From positions 1-64,000 of the forward strand of contig NZ_BAABAE010000005.1 in assembly GCF_039537265.1 (NCBI RefSeq): DNA of 64,000 bases, in the 5' to 3' direction. The notes under the pieces were generated by a model that was given only the letters and a program-made list of their open reading frames with translations, was not told the origin of the DNA and made no database searches. The first letter of the stretch is position 1. Each line of letters opens with the position of its first letter. This DNA comes from Terrimesophilobacter bigeumensis (GTDB lineage: Bacteria > Actinomycetota > Actinomycetes > Actinomycetales > Microbacteriaceae). Made by a program: the position numbers and the translations under genes. Below are positions 49,464-57,334 of this stretch, one piece after another.

Positions 49464-50380
49464 TGGTTGAGTCAGCAGCATGGGTTCTCGGTATCGACCT
49501 CGGGGGGACCGGATGCCGGTTCGTCGCGCTCACTCCCAGTGGCGAGGTGCTGGCACGTACCATCGTCGCAACGCCGGTCGAGCCCGACATCGACGTTCGC
49601 GGATTCCTTCGCCGACAGGTGGAGCGCCTTGATCGCCTTTCGTCACCGACTGCCGTGGGTATCGGAGCGAGTGGGCCGATCGACACCGCCGGCATCATCC
49701 GCAACTCCGATACGCTCGCCGCGTTCACCGGCATCCCCTTGCTCGCTATGGTTCAATCCGAGTTCGGTGCGCCATGCGTCATAGACAACGACGCGGTTGC
49801 AGCGGCAGTTGCCGAGGCTCGTTCTGGGGCGGCCATCGGCGCAGACAGTCTGCTGCACGTGACCTTGGGCACCGGGGTCGGGGTGTGCCTCCTTCAGGGC
49901 GGTGAGCCATTTCGTGGAGGTGATGGTGCCCATCCCGAGAGCGGGCACTTCTCGGTCAGCGGCCCCCCGGCCCCCTGCTACTGCGGACGAGAGATCTGCT
50001 GGGAGCAGCGCGCATCACGCACCGCGCTCCAGGCCGCCGCAGCAAATGCCGGTTTCGCCGCGAATGGCGACCTGCGCGATATCCGGATTGCCGCAGACGC
50101 GGCGCGTGCGGGGGATACGGCGGCCTTGCGTGTGTTCACCGATTACGGAGCTGCGGTCGGCGAGGGACTTGCGACGCTGCTGGCGCTCTATCGGCCCACG
50201 ACCGTGGTGATCGGCGGAGGCTCGGCTACATTTCTCGCCGAGTACCGGGACGCCATGATGTCTGTCGTTGAACGCACGTCGCTGTGGCACTCCACCTTCA
50301 CTGTGCGTCCAACGGAACTAGACGACTTCGGCGGCGCAATCGGCGGCGCTTACCTCGCTCTCGCGACGCTCGCTCGCTGA
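49463..50380 (+). CDS. ROK family sugar kinase
   Basis: 305 aa. ATP-binding phosphate-1 motif VLGIDLGGTGCRFVALTPSG, catalytic region CVIDNDAVAAAVAEARSGAA, LHVTLGTGVGVCLLQGGEPF, and the ROK signature GAHPESGHFSVSGPPAPCYC leading to CGREICWEQRAS (His and zinc Cys residues). It would phosphorylate the imported hexose or amino sugar, making the substrate for the SIS enzyme. ATG overlaps the SIS stop (TGATG). Confidence 0.9.
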   Translation: MVESAAWVLGIDLGGTGCRFVALTPSGEVLARTIVATPVEPDIDVRGFLRRQVERLDRLSSPTAVGIGASGPIDTAGIIRNSDTLAAFTGIPLLAMVQSEFGAPCVIDNDAVAAAVAEARSGAAIGADSLLHVTLGTGVGVCLLQGGEPFRGGDGAHPESGHFSVSGPPAPCYCGREICWEQRASRTALQAAAANAGFAANGDLRDIRIAADAARAGDTAALRVFTDYGAAVGEGLATLLALYRPTTVVIGGGSATFLAEYRDAMMSVVERTSLWHSTFTVRPTELDDFGGAIGGAYLALATLAR

Positions 50381-50384
50381 CTTC

Positions 50385-51149
50385 CTATTGCGCACGGATC
50401 ACGCGCGCTCCGTGTTCGCTCACCGTCTCCAGATCGGTGTCCGACAGTGTCTTATCGGTGAAGATCACGTTCGGCGTCTCGATCGAACAAATGCGAACGA
50501 AGCCGGTCCGACCGAACTTGCTCGCGTCGGCGGCGGCGATGATGTTCGCGCTGGATTGCAGGGCCTTGCGTTTGACTGCGGCGTCTTCCGGATTCCATTC
50601 GGTGATCCCGCCGCGTACTGAAACGCCGCTCGCCGTCATGACGTAATGGTCGAAGTTGTGCGCGTCGAGGTAGTCGGTAACGTCGGCGCCGATGAAGCTT
50701 TGTTCGCCCTGTCGAACGGCGCCGCCGGGAACCCGCAGGTTGATGGTCGGGGAGGTTGCCAGGAACGTGGCTGCGCGGAGTGACAATGGGCAAATGGTGA
50801 GCACCCTCGAGAACAATGCGTGGGCTACGGCAAGCCCGGTCGAGCCCCCGTCGAGGAGGATCGTGTCACCATCACTGATCGCATCGCTCACCAGCCGGGC
50901 GATCGACTCCTTGGCTTCGACATGAATCTTGCGTCTCGCCGAAAACGGAGGTTCGAAGCCTGAGCCGATCGGCAGCGTGGCACCGCCATGAACTCTCTTG
51001 AGGGCGCCATCCGCCTCAAGAATTTCGAGGTCTCGGCGAATGGTCATTTCGGTCACACCCAGTGTCTCGCGCAGTTCAGTGACCTCGACCCGTCCCCGCT
51101 CGTGCAGAATATTGAGCACGATCTGGTGGCGTTGGTCTCTCGCGTTCAT
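50385..51149 (-). CDS. DeoR family transcriptional repressor
   Basis: 254 aa. DeoR helix-turn-helix: IVLNILHERGRVEVTELRET, LGVTEMTIRRDLEILEADGA, LKRVHGGATLP. The C-terminal sensor has TILLDGGSTGLAVAHAL, PGGAVRQGEQSFIGAD, and the DASKFGRTGFVRI motif that binds a phosphorylated sugar. It is convergent with the kinase gene (4-bp gap). A palindrome like that of the transporter promoter lies 80 bp upstream of its start, which points to self-regulation and control of the sugar operon, relieved by the sugar phosphate. Confidence 0.9.
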   Translation of the reverse strand: MNARDQRHQIVLNILHERGRVEVTELRETLGVTEMTIRRDLEILEADGALKRVHGGATLPIGSGFEPPFSARRKIHVEAKESIARLVSDAISDGDTILLDGGSTGLAVAHALFSRVLTICPLSLRAATFLATSPTINLRVPGGAVRQGEQSFIGADVTDYLDAHNFDHYVMTASGVSVRGGITEWNPEDAAVKRKALQSSANIIAAADASKFGRTGFVRICSIETPNVIFTDKTLSDTDLETVSEHGARVIRAQ

Positions 51150-51230
51150 GCCGTCCGGCTTTCGATAATGGCCCCTCGACCCGGCATGGAGTGCCGTTCG
51201 GTATCGCATAGAGGCGTTCAGCTTTATTTT

Positions 51231-51247
51231 TGTTCTTTCGAACATAT
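51231..51247. promoter_or_regulatory. DeoR-type operator upstream of the deoR-like gene
   Basis: TGTTCTTTCGAACATAT; core GTTCTTTCGAAC is palindromic apart from the centre. It shares TGTTC..[T/C].CGAAC[A/G]TAT with the site in the sugar operon promoter (45109-45125). Confidence 0.65.
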
Positions 51248-51388
51248 CGGATGTGTGCCGGTTTTTCTTCGACCGTGAGAGGGGCGTAAAGGTTCTCCTC
51301 GCGGCGGAGGTGAGGCATCGTCTTGTGGATGCTGGCGTCGGGACGGTGACTGCTGTGTCTGGCACGATTATTTGTGTTATCGCGGGGG

Positions 51389-51443
51389 CGTCAGGTCCGC
51401 ACGGGCCGGTAGGTCATGTGCGTGACGAGCGAGGTCGCCCGCA
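51389..51443 (-). pseudogene. 3'-end fragment of a dihydrofolate-reductase-like gene
   Basis: About 55 bp nearly identical (three mismatches seen) to 54735-54790, which encodes the last residues THMTYRPVRA of the reductase-like protein. Only this end is present; the rest of the gene is absent here. Confidence 0.75.
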
Positions 51444-51980
51444 GCGATTGCTGTCGCTCTTACGGCCAATCCCGACACGCGGGCGTTCGGGGCACTCGTC
51501 GCCATCCCAGGTTCATCTCGCCTTCCAAGGTCCCTTCGCCATCGCAGTCCTCCTCGGGCGACTGCTCAACACGATTCGCACCGTTGTGTACGAATGGGAT
51601 GACACCGCGGCGCCCGCCATATATCGCCCGGTTGTCACACTCGTCTTGGGCTACGCCAAGTCGCCGATCGTCGCGATCAACGCCTAACGGGCGCTCTACG
51701 CTTGCCGCCACAAGCGGCGCGTGCGCCGCCACGTCTAGTCGTTCAATGGCAGTCAAATCCCGTGCTTCACCGAGAACATGCGCGTCGGACCCCGGCGTCG
51801 TGTTCGCGTTGGCGCACCCGGGCCACTTCGCCATGCCGCCGTACAGGCCCCCGCGCCATGGCTACAGAATGGCTACGACCGCTGACGACAAGGGCCTCGC
51901 GTGACCACCCCACGCACTTCCGAATCCCGACAAAAACTGGGATCTGGGCGCTACTGCCAGGGCGTATGGCCTCCAGAAGC

Positions 51981-52030
51981 CCCTCTCACGGCGGTAACAC
52001 CGGTTCGAATCCGGGTGGGGTCACCATAGC
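51981..52030 (+). repeat. Direct repeat (putative att), right copy: tRNA-Glu 3' half
   Basis: 50 bp identical to 44931-44980 except one base in the T arm (CCGGGT for CCGGTT). The 5' half of the tRNA is not rebuilt, so this copy is not a working tRNA. The two copies are 7050 bp apart. Confidence 0.85.
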
Positions 52031-52152
52031 AAAAGTGCTGGTCAGCGATTTTTGCATTCCTCGTGTTCGGCGCTCGTGCCTCCCTGGCGGGCCGGAATTC
52101 CAATTATCATGCGATAGCCGCTATCGTGAAGCGGTAGTCAGGGGGGATTACG

Positions 52153-54642
52153 ATGTCGTATCGGGCGCCGCGGAGGTCGGCAAGGTTCTCGTCGCTCGAC
52201 CGGATGATGTTCGACGTGCGGGTTCGGCGCGGACACCTGCGGCGGCGACCAAGGCGTATGTCGGCAGCGTGGGGGCTGGCCGCAGGGCTGGGTCTCGTCC
52301 TCTCCTCGATGTTCATCGCTCAGCCTGCTCTCGCCGTGCCAGTGGCGCTCCGCTTCGATACGGTGACGGTGACGGCGAACCCGAACGGCTATCGGATCGA
52401 CACGATCGGGAACACGATCGATGGGAGTACGAGCGGCGGAAACTACGGCCGCATCTTCACGAACCGGGCAGATGCCGCGGGCGTCGTGATCGAGTACGGC
52501 TTCGCCACCCCGAAGATGCAGTTGAACAGCCTCCGCTTGTGGAACAACGGCGGCGGGATTCTCACCGATGAGGACGGGATCGGGGGTGCGCTCGTCGAGG
52601 TCTTCGATGCGAGCGACAATCTCCTGTGGAGCGGGCCCCTGACAGCCGGAAACGGAGGTGGCATCTTCGTGACGGCGTTCCCGTCGCCGCTTGACGGTGT
52701 CTCGACCGTGCGGTTGTCGCAGATCACCAACCTGGGCACCGCGGCAGCGCCGGACATCATCTGGCGCGAACTCCAGGCGATGCAGAATGTGCCGCAGCCG
52801 ACCCTGACCACTCAGATCAGCTCCGACGGTTTCTCGGACGACGTCACCGTGTCCGCGACCGAGGGGCTGGCGGGCTCCCTGGACTGGACTCTGTATGGTC
52901 CCGTCCCCGCGGTCGGCGATGCCTGTACCGGTCTGGACTGGACCGGTGCTCCGGTGTTCGCCTCGGGGACGGTCGCGGTGACCGGCGACGGGACCATGAC
53001 GACGACCCCGGCGGGGGTGCCGACCGCCGGTGGCTGTTATTCCTATGGCGATGTGCTGAGCAGCCCGTACTACTCCGATGTGGTGAGCGCGGTGGGGCAG
53101 CCGGCCGAGACGTTCTTCATCAGCGCGCCGGCCATCGACCTGGTCAAGTCGGCTTCACCCCTGACGATCACGGTCGGGGTGCCGATCACCTACACCTTTG
53201 TCGTGACGAATTCGGGCAACGTCGATCTGTCGAACCCGGTCGTGACCGAGGTCTCCTTCAACGGGGCGAACCTCGCGGGGATGACCGCTCCCGACTGCGG
53301 CTCACCCGCGCCGACGCTGCTGGCGCCAGGCGCCCAGATGACCTGCACCGCCACCTACACCCCCGTGCAGGCCGACGTCGACGGAGCGGCGCTGACGAAC
53401 ACCGCGACGGCCACTGGAACGCCGCCCTCTGGTCCGGCCGTCGTGAGCCCACTGCGGTCGGTGATGCTTCCTGCAGTGCAGGACCCGTCGATTGACCTCG
53501 TGAAGACCGCGGGGCCGGGAGACTTCACCACGGCGGGACAGGTCGTGACCTACAGCTTCCTTGTGACCAACACCGGCAACGTCACGCTGACCGACGTCGG
53601 GGTCGCGGAGGGGACATTCACCGGGTTCGGGACGATGTCCGCGCCGGTCTGCCCCGTCGGTGCGACCTCGATGGCACCTGGAGCACAGGTGACGTGCACC
53701 GCCACCTATGCGCTGACCCAGGCCGATGTCGACTTTGGCGAGATCACCAACACGGCCAGCTCGACCGGATCTCCCCCGACCGGCCCGGTGACCGTTTCGG
53801 CGCCCGATGACGCAGTCGTGCTCATCGAACCCTCACCGGCGATCACGGTGCTGAAATCCGCAAGTGGCGGGCCATTCACTGGTGCCGGCCAGCTTGTCGA
53901 TTACAGCTTTATTGTGACGAACACCGGCAACGTCACCCTGACCGGGGTCGGCATCACCGAAACCGCGTTCTCCGGGACCGGGCCGACACCGGTGGCGGAC
54001 TGCCCGGCAACGGTTCTCATCCCGGGAGACTCCACGACCTGCACCGCGACCTACAGCCTCACTCAGGCGGACGTGGATGCCGAAGAGGTGTTCAATACGG
54101 CGACCTCCCACGGCACCCCACCGGTCGGGGCGGCAGTCGCATCGGCTCCCTCCGAAACCACGGTGCCGGTCACGCCGACCGCCGCAATCCACCTCCAGAA
54201 GCGCGTCGACCGGACAAACGTCGCCGGAGCGGGGGAGCGGGTGGTGTTCTCGTATCTTGTCACCAACTCCGGCGACTCCACCCTCGACGGAATCACCATC
54301 ACCGAGACCAGCTTCACCGGGACCGGCTCCCTGGCCGGCGCCGTATGCCCGACCACCACGCTCGCCCCCGGTGCGTCCACCACCTGTACCAGCGCGTATC
54401 TGATCACCGCAGCGGACGCCAGCGCAACTCGCGTCGACAACACCGCCACTGCCAGCGGGACCACCGCCTCCGGCGCGACCGTCACCAGCAGCCCTGCCGC
54501 CGCAGCGGTCACGATCGGTCTGCTCCTTGCCCTCACGGGCAATGCTCTGTCCACCGGAATCGCCGCTCCCGCTACTCTCCTTCTGGCGACCGGCATCGCC
54601 CTGCTGGCACGTCGATCCGCAGGATGGCGAAAGACTGGCTAG
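52153..54642 (+). CDS. Cell-wall-anchored surface protein with DUF7507/DUF11-type repeats
   Basis: 829 aa. A long basic N-terminus, then a signal-peptide core GLAAGLGLVLSSMFIAQPAL (cleavage after ALA about residue 61). A first domain of about 270 residues is followed by four repeats of about 115-120 residues from residue 330 on, each with the pattern ITYTFVVTNSGNVDLSNPVV … CTATYT.TQADVD… NTATATGTPPSG. The end reads LALTG (LAxTG sortase motif, class E type in high-GC Gram-positives), a hydrophobic span, and RRSAGWRKTG. AGGGGGG lies 7 nt before the ATG. Probably an adhesin or stalk protein; sits between two tRNA-Glu-like repeats. Confidence 0.85.
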   Translation: MSYRAPRRSARFSSLDRMMFDVRVRRGHLRRRPRRMSAAWGLAAGLGLVLSSMFIAQPALAVPVALRFDTVTVTANPNGYRIDTIGNTIDGSTSGGNYGRIFTNRADAAGVVIEYGFATPKMQLNSLRLWNNGGGILTDEDGIGGALVEVFDASDNLLWSGPLTAGNGGGIFVTAFPSPLDGVSTVRLSQITNLGTAAAPDIIWRELQAMQNVPQPTLTTQISSDGFSDDVTVSATEGLAGSLDWTLYGPVPAVGDACTGLDWTGAPVFASGTVAVTGDGTMTTTPAGVPTAGGCYSYGDVLSSPYYSDVVSAVGQPAETFFISAPAIDLVKSASPLTITVGVPITYTFVVTNSGNVDLSNPVVTEVSFNGANLAGMTAPDCGSPAPTLLAPGAQMTCTATYTPVQADVDGAALTNTATATGTPPSGPAVVSPLRSVMLPAVQDPSIDLVKTAGPGDFTTAGQVVTYSFLVTNTGNVTLTDVGVAEGTFTGFGTMSAPVCPVGATSMAPGAQVTCTATYALTQADVDFGEITNTASSTGSPPTGPVTVSAPDDAVVLIEPSPAITVLKSASGGPFTGAGQLVDYSFIVTNTGNVTLTGVGITETAFSGTGPTPVADCPATVLIPGDSTTCTATYSLTQADVDAEEVFNTATSHGTPPVGAAVASAPSETTVPVTPTAAIHLQKRVDRTNVAGAGERVVFSYLVTNSGDSTLDGITITETSFTGTGSLAGAVCPTTTLAPGASTTCTSAYLITAADASATRVDNTATASGTTASGATVTSSPAAAAVTIGLLLALTGNALSTGIAAPATLLLATGIALLARRSAGWRKTG

Positions 54643-54673
54643 AAGCGCTGACGACGCCGGGTCCTCGTGCGCA

Positions 54674-54711
54674 CCCTTTCACGTCGGTTACACCTGCCCT
54701 CATCCGGTGAG
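54674..54711 (+). repeat. Decayed tRNA-Glu-like 3' half
   Basis: CCCTTTCACGTCGGTTACAC followed by CTGCCCTCATCCGGTGAG resembles the tRNA-Glu 3' half (CCCTCTCACGGCGGTAACAC … ATCCGG). CTTTCAC would be the anticodon loop of tRNA-Glu (TTC). The T-arm palindrome is lost, so it is not functional. Possibly a remnant att site. Confidence 0.4.
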
Positions 54712-54737
54712 GACAACGGGTTAGAGGACTCGCAGCA

Positions 54738-55337
54738 TCAGGCCCGCACCGGCCGGTAGGTCATGTGCGTGACGAGCGAGGTCGCCCGCACCGACACCCG
54801 CTCGAGCGCCTGGGCCGGCACCCCGTCGAACACGCGCTCTCCCGCGCCGAGGATGCAGGCCGTCACGTGCAGCCGCAACTCGTCGAGGAGGCCGGCCGCG
54901 AGGTACTGGTTGACCGTCGACGCGCCGCCCGCGATCGAGATGTTCCGGTCGCCAGCCGCGGCGCGCGCCCGCTCGAGCGCAGCATGGATGCCGTCGGTGA
55001 CGAAATGGAACGTCGTGCCGCCCTCCATCTCGATGGGGTCGTGCGCGAAATGGGTGAGCACGAAGACGGGTCCGTGGTACGGCGGGTCCGCGCCCCACCA
55101 GCCCCGCCAGTCGCGGTCCCACTCGCCGCGCACCGGACCGAACATGTTGCGGCCCATGATCGTCGCGCCGGAGTCGACGATCGCATCCACTTCCGCCTTG
55201 TTCTCCTCGTAAGCGTCGAACATCCACCCGTGCAGCCAGTTCTCGGGGAACTCGCCGAGCGGCGCATCCTCCCGCTGGTTGGGTCCCGCCGCGAACCCGT
55301 CCGCCGAGACCGCGATGTCGCTGTAGACCGTGCTCAT
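54738..55337 (-). CDS. Dihydrofolate reductase family protein (RibD C-terminal-like)
   Basis: 199 aa. STVYSDIAVSADGFAAGPNQ at the N-terminus, DAIVDSGATIMGRNMFGPVR, FVLTHFAHDPIEMEGGTTFH, and GDRNISIAGGASTVNQYLAA (the NADPH-binding GG motif), DELRLHVTACILGAGERVFD. These are typical of the RibD-C/DHFR-like superfamily found widely as single genes in actinobacteria. The substrate is unknown; it is not the housekeeping folA by sequence. GAGGAGTGAGG precedes the ATG. A copy of its 3' end lies 3.3 kb away. Confidence 0.88.
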   Translation of the reverse strand: MSTVYSDIAVSADGFAAGPNQREDAPLGEFPENWLHGWMFDAYEENKAEVDAIVDSGATIMGRNMFGPVRGEWDRDWRGWWGADPPYHGPVFVLTHFAHDPIEMEGGTTFHFVTDGIHAALERARAAAGDRNISIAGGASTVNQYLAAGLLDELRLHVTACILGAGERVFDGVPAQALERVSVRATSLVTHMTYRPVRA

Positions 55338-55430
55338 ATCCTCACTCCTCTCGGAAAACCCGAGCCGATTCGACGATTATCGACCATTCGGCTTCCGGTG
55401 CCCAGTGCGGGAGAGGCCCGTGGCATCCGC

Positions 55431-55436
55431 TAGCAT
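55431..55436 (+). promoter_or_regulatory. -10 element of terC
   Basis: TAGCAT, about 8 nt upstream of the predicted riboswitch 5' end. Transcription would start near 55444. Confidence 0.5.
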
Positions 55437-55444
55437 TGCGGGAG

Positions 55445-55556
55445 CGAAGGGGAGTATCCCACTTCATCGCACTCGTCAGGACGGTCAGCAACGGCGCTGC
55501 CCCGGATGCGGTGGTGTCGTGATCGTACGGCACGGGAGAGACTTTCGAGTCCTGTC
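55445..55556 (+). ncRNA. yybP-ykoY (manganese) riboswitch upstream of terC
   Basis: Conserved loop L1 sequence GGGGAGTA at 55449-55456 after GCGAA, and the paired conserved loop GGAGAGACTTTC near 55535-55546, separated by two variable stems (GTCAGGACGGTCAGC, and GCCCCGGATGCGG region). This order matches the yybP-ykoY class, which binds Mn2+ between those two loops and is known to precede terC and Mn-exporter genes (established knowledge). The 25 nt between riboswitch and start would form the expression platform. There is no other gene in this gap. Confidence 0.8.
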
Positions 55557-55580
55557 AACCCCTTCACGAACGGATCCTGA

Positions 55581-56567
55581 GTGGAACTGTCCATCCCTGT
55601 CTGGTTCGAGGTCGGATCGCTTGTCGTCCTGAGCCTCATCATCATCGCCGATCTCGTGCTGGCCTATAAGCGGCCGCACATCCCGGGTGTGCGGGAGTCG
55701 GCGCTGTGGGTCGGGTTCTACGTCGCGCTGGCGCTGGTCTTCGCCGGCCTGCTGGTGTGGCTCGGCGACCTCGAGCACGCCGGCCAGTTCGTCGCCGGCT
55801 GGCTCACCGAATACAGCCTGAGCATCGACAACCTGTTCGTCTTTCTCATCATCATGGGTCAGTTCAAGGTGCCGAGGAAGTACCAGCAGGAGATCCTCAT
55901 GGTGGGCATCCTCATCGCCCTCGTGCTCAGGGCGATCTTCATCATCATCGGCGCACAGCTCATCGAGAGCTTCTCCTGGATCTTCTACCTCTTCGGCGCG
56001 TTCCTGCTCTACACCGCGTGGAAGCAGGCCTTCACCGGCTACGAGGATGAGGAGGAGACGGAGAACCGCATCATCCGCTTCCTGCGCCGGCACGTGGCGA
56101 TCACCGACACCTTCGACGGCGGGAAACTGCGCACGGTCGTCGACGGGAAGCGGATGTTCACCCCCGTGCTCGTCGTCTTCATCGCGCTCGGCGCCACCGA
56201 CCTGGTCTTCGCGCTCGACTCGATTCCGGCGATCTTCGGCATCACGCAGAACGCGTTCCTCGTGTTCTCGGCGAACGTGTTCGCGCTCATGGGCCTGCGG
56301 CAGCTCTACTTCCTGCTTGGCGACCTCATCGAGAAGCTGGTCTACCTGCACTACGGAATCGCGTTCATCCTCGGCTTCATCGGCGTCAAGCTCGTGCTGC
56401 ACGCCCTGCACGAGAACGAGGTGTTCTTCATCAACGGCGGGCAGCCGGTCGACTGGGCGCCGGACATCAGCACCTGGCTGTCCCTCGGCGTCATCGTCGG
56501 AGCGATGGCGGTCGCGACGATCGCGAGCCTGGTGAAGCTGCGCGTCGAGCGTGGTCGGCGGGTCTAG
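55581..56567 (+). CDS. TerC family integral membrane protein
   Basis: 328 aa, nine or so TM helices. TerC motifs: EYSLSIDNLFVFLIIMGQF (acidic residue in TM), VLRAIFIIIGAQLIESFSWI, VFIALGATDLVFALDSIPAI, FGITQNAFLVFSANVFALMG. TerC proteins export Mn2+ or help load metals at the membrane; the manganese riboswitch upstream supports Mn efflux. GTG start, at the end of the 5' leader. Confidence 0.93.
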   Translation: MELSIPVWFEVGSLVVLSLIIIADLVLAYKRPHIPGVRESALWVGFYVALALVFAGLLVWLGDLEHAGQFVAGWLTEYSLSIDNLFVFLIIMGQFKVPRKYQQEILMVGILIALVLRAIFIIIGAQLIESFSWIFYLFGAFLLYTAWKQAFTGYEDEEETENRIIRFLRRHVAITDTFDGGKLRTVVDGKRMFTPVLVVFIALGATDLVFALDSIPAIFGITQNAFLVFSANVFALMGLRQLYFLLGDLIEKLVYLHYGIAFILGFIGVKLVLHALHENEVFFINGGQPVDWAPDISTWLSLGVIVGAMAVATIASLVKLRVERGRRV

Positions 56568-56680
56568 GCAGCGCTGCGGCCGGGTGCGAGAAACTGTCTC
56601 GACGGAAACCGAGTGAGGCTCTACAGTCTGTAACAGGGCCGACGTCGGCACCCTCGAAGAGGACGTTACGGGAGAGAACA

Positions 56681-57301
56681 ATGCGGGAACGCCCTGGTTC
56701 GCCACTCAATGTGCTGACGCTCGTCAGCTACCTCGCCTCGGTTGTGCTCCCCAGTCTCGGCGTCCTCCTGCTCACGGTGCAGGCCATGACTGTCATGGTC
56801 TCATCCACGGCCTGGACCACAGTGATTCCGATTCTCCAACCCGGCTTGCTGGCCATAAGCGGTGCGTTTGCCGCCGTCGCGGCCCTCAGAACCGGTGCCC
56901 CACCGTGGCGTCGTGTCTGGGCAGCAGTGCTCGGCATCCTGGTCATTTTCCTCGCAGCCACCGCTGTTGTCGCATATGACGTGTTCGCAAACCTCAATCC
57001 GGGTTTCTACCTGGGCGCGCCGCTGCTGTTCTTCTCATGGGCCATTGCTCGCCCATTTCGGGGGAAGGGTTATTTCGCAGTACTCCTGTGGGTGGCTCTC
57101 GTGGTGGTGTCTCTGGGAGGACGGTTTCTTGCCTTCCCCTTCGCACTGCTGGGGTGGCCCCTCGCGGGCCACATAGTCAACCTTGTGGTCGTCGTCGCCG
57201 TGGTTCTCGTGCCTGTCCTGGCTGCGATGGCATGGGAGAAGCGAACCCCTCACGCCGCCGTCATGCAGCTTGCGGAGGAGGGCGACGGGAATACCGGATG
57301 A
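56681..57301 (+). CDS. Membrane protein of unknown function
   Basis: 206 aa, six TM segments (VLTLVSYLASVVLPSLGVLL, VIPILQPGLLAISGAFAAVA, VWAAVLGILVIFLAATAVVA, AVLLWVALVVVSLGGRFLAF, LVVVVAVVLVPVLAAMAWEK). GGGAGAGAACA lies directly before the ATG. Codons are less G/C-biased than those of the neighbours. No family recognised; convergent with the dehydrogenase gene, with a short hairpin CACCTC/GAGGTG at 57304-57319 between them. Confidence 0.75.
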   Translation: MRERPGSPLNVLTLVSYLASVVLPSLGVLLLTVQAMTVMVSSTAWTTVIPILQPGLLAISGAFAAVAALRTGAPPWRRVWAAVLGILVIFLAATAVVAYDVFANLNPGFYLGAPLLFFSWAIARPFRGKGYFAVLLWVALVVVSLGGRFLAFPFALLGWPLAGHIVNLVVVVAVVLVPVLAAMAWEKRTPHAAVMQLAEEGDGNTG

Positions 57302-57334
57302 TGCACCTCGTGCGAGGTGAGGGTCGCGTACGAG

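Larger units (their letters stand above)
51150..52152. other. Gene-poor 1-kb junction region with relic sequences
   Basis: No convincing gene. Open frames on both strands here (for example 51253-51687 and 51460-51834) have no recognisable domain and weak codon bias. The region holds the DeoR operator (51231-51247), a 56-bp copy of the end of the dihydrofolate-reductase-like gene (51389-51443), and the right copy of the tRNA-Glu repeat (51981-52030). It looks like debris from integration events. Confidence 0.65.

Noticed and set aside
51253..51687. 144-codon frame in the junction region
   Set aside because: No domain, weak codon bias, and it reads through the relic copy of the reductase gene end in a different frame.
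51460..51834. Minus-strand 124-codon frame, considered as an integrase remnant
   Set aside because: No tyrosine- or serine-recombinase motif (no R...HxxR...Y or catalytic Ser region) could be found.
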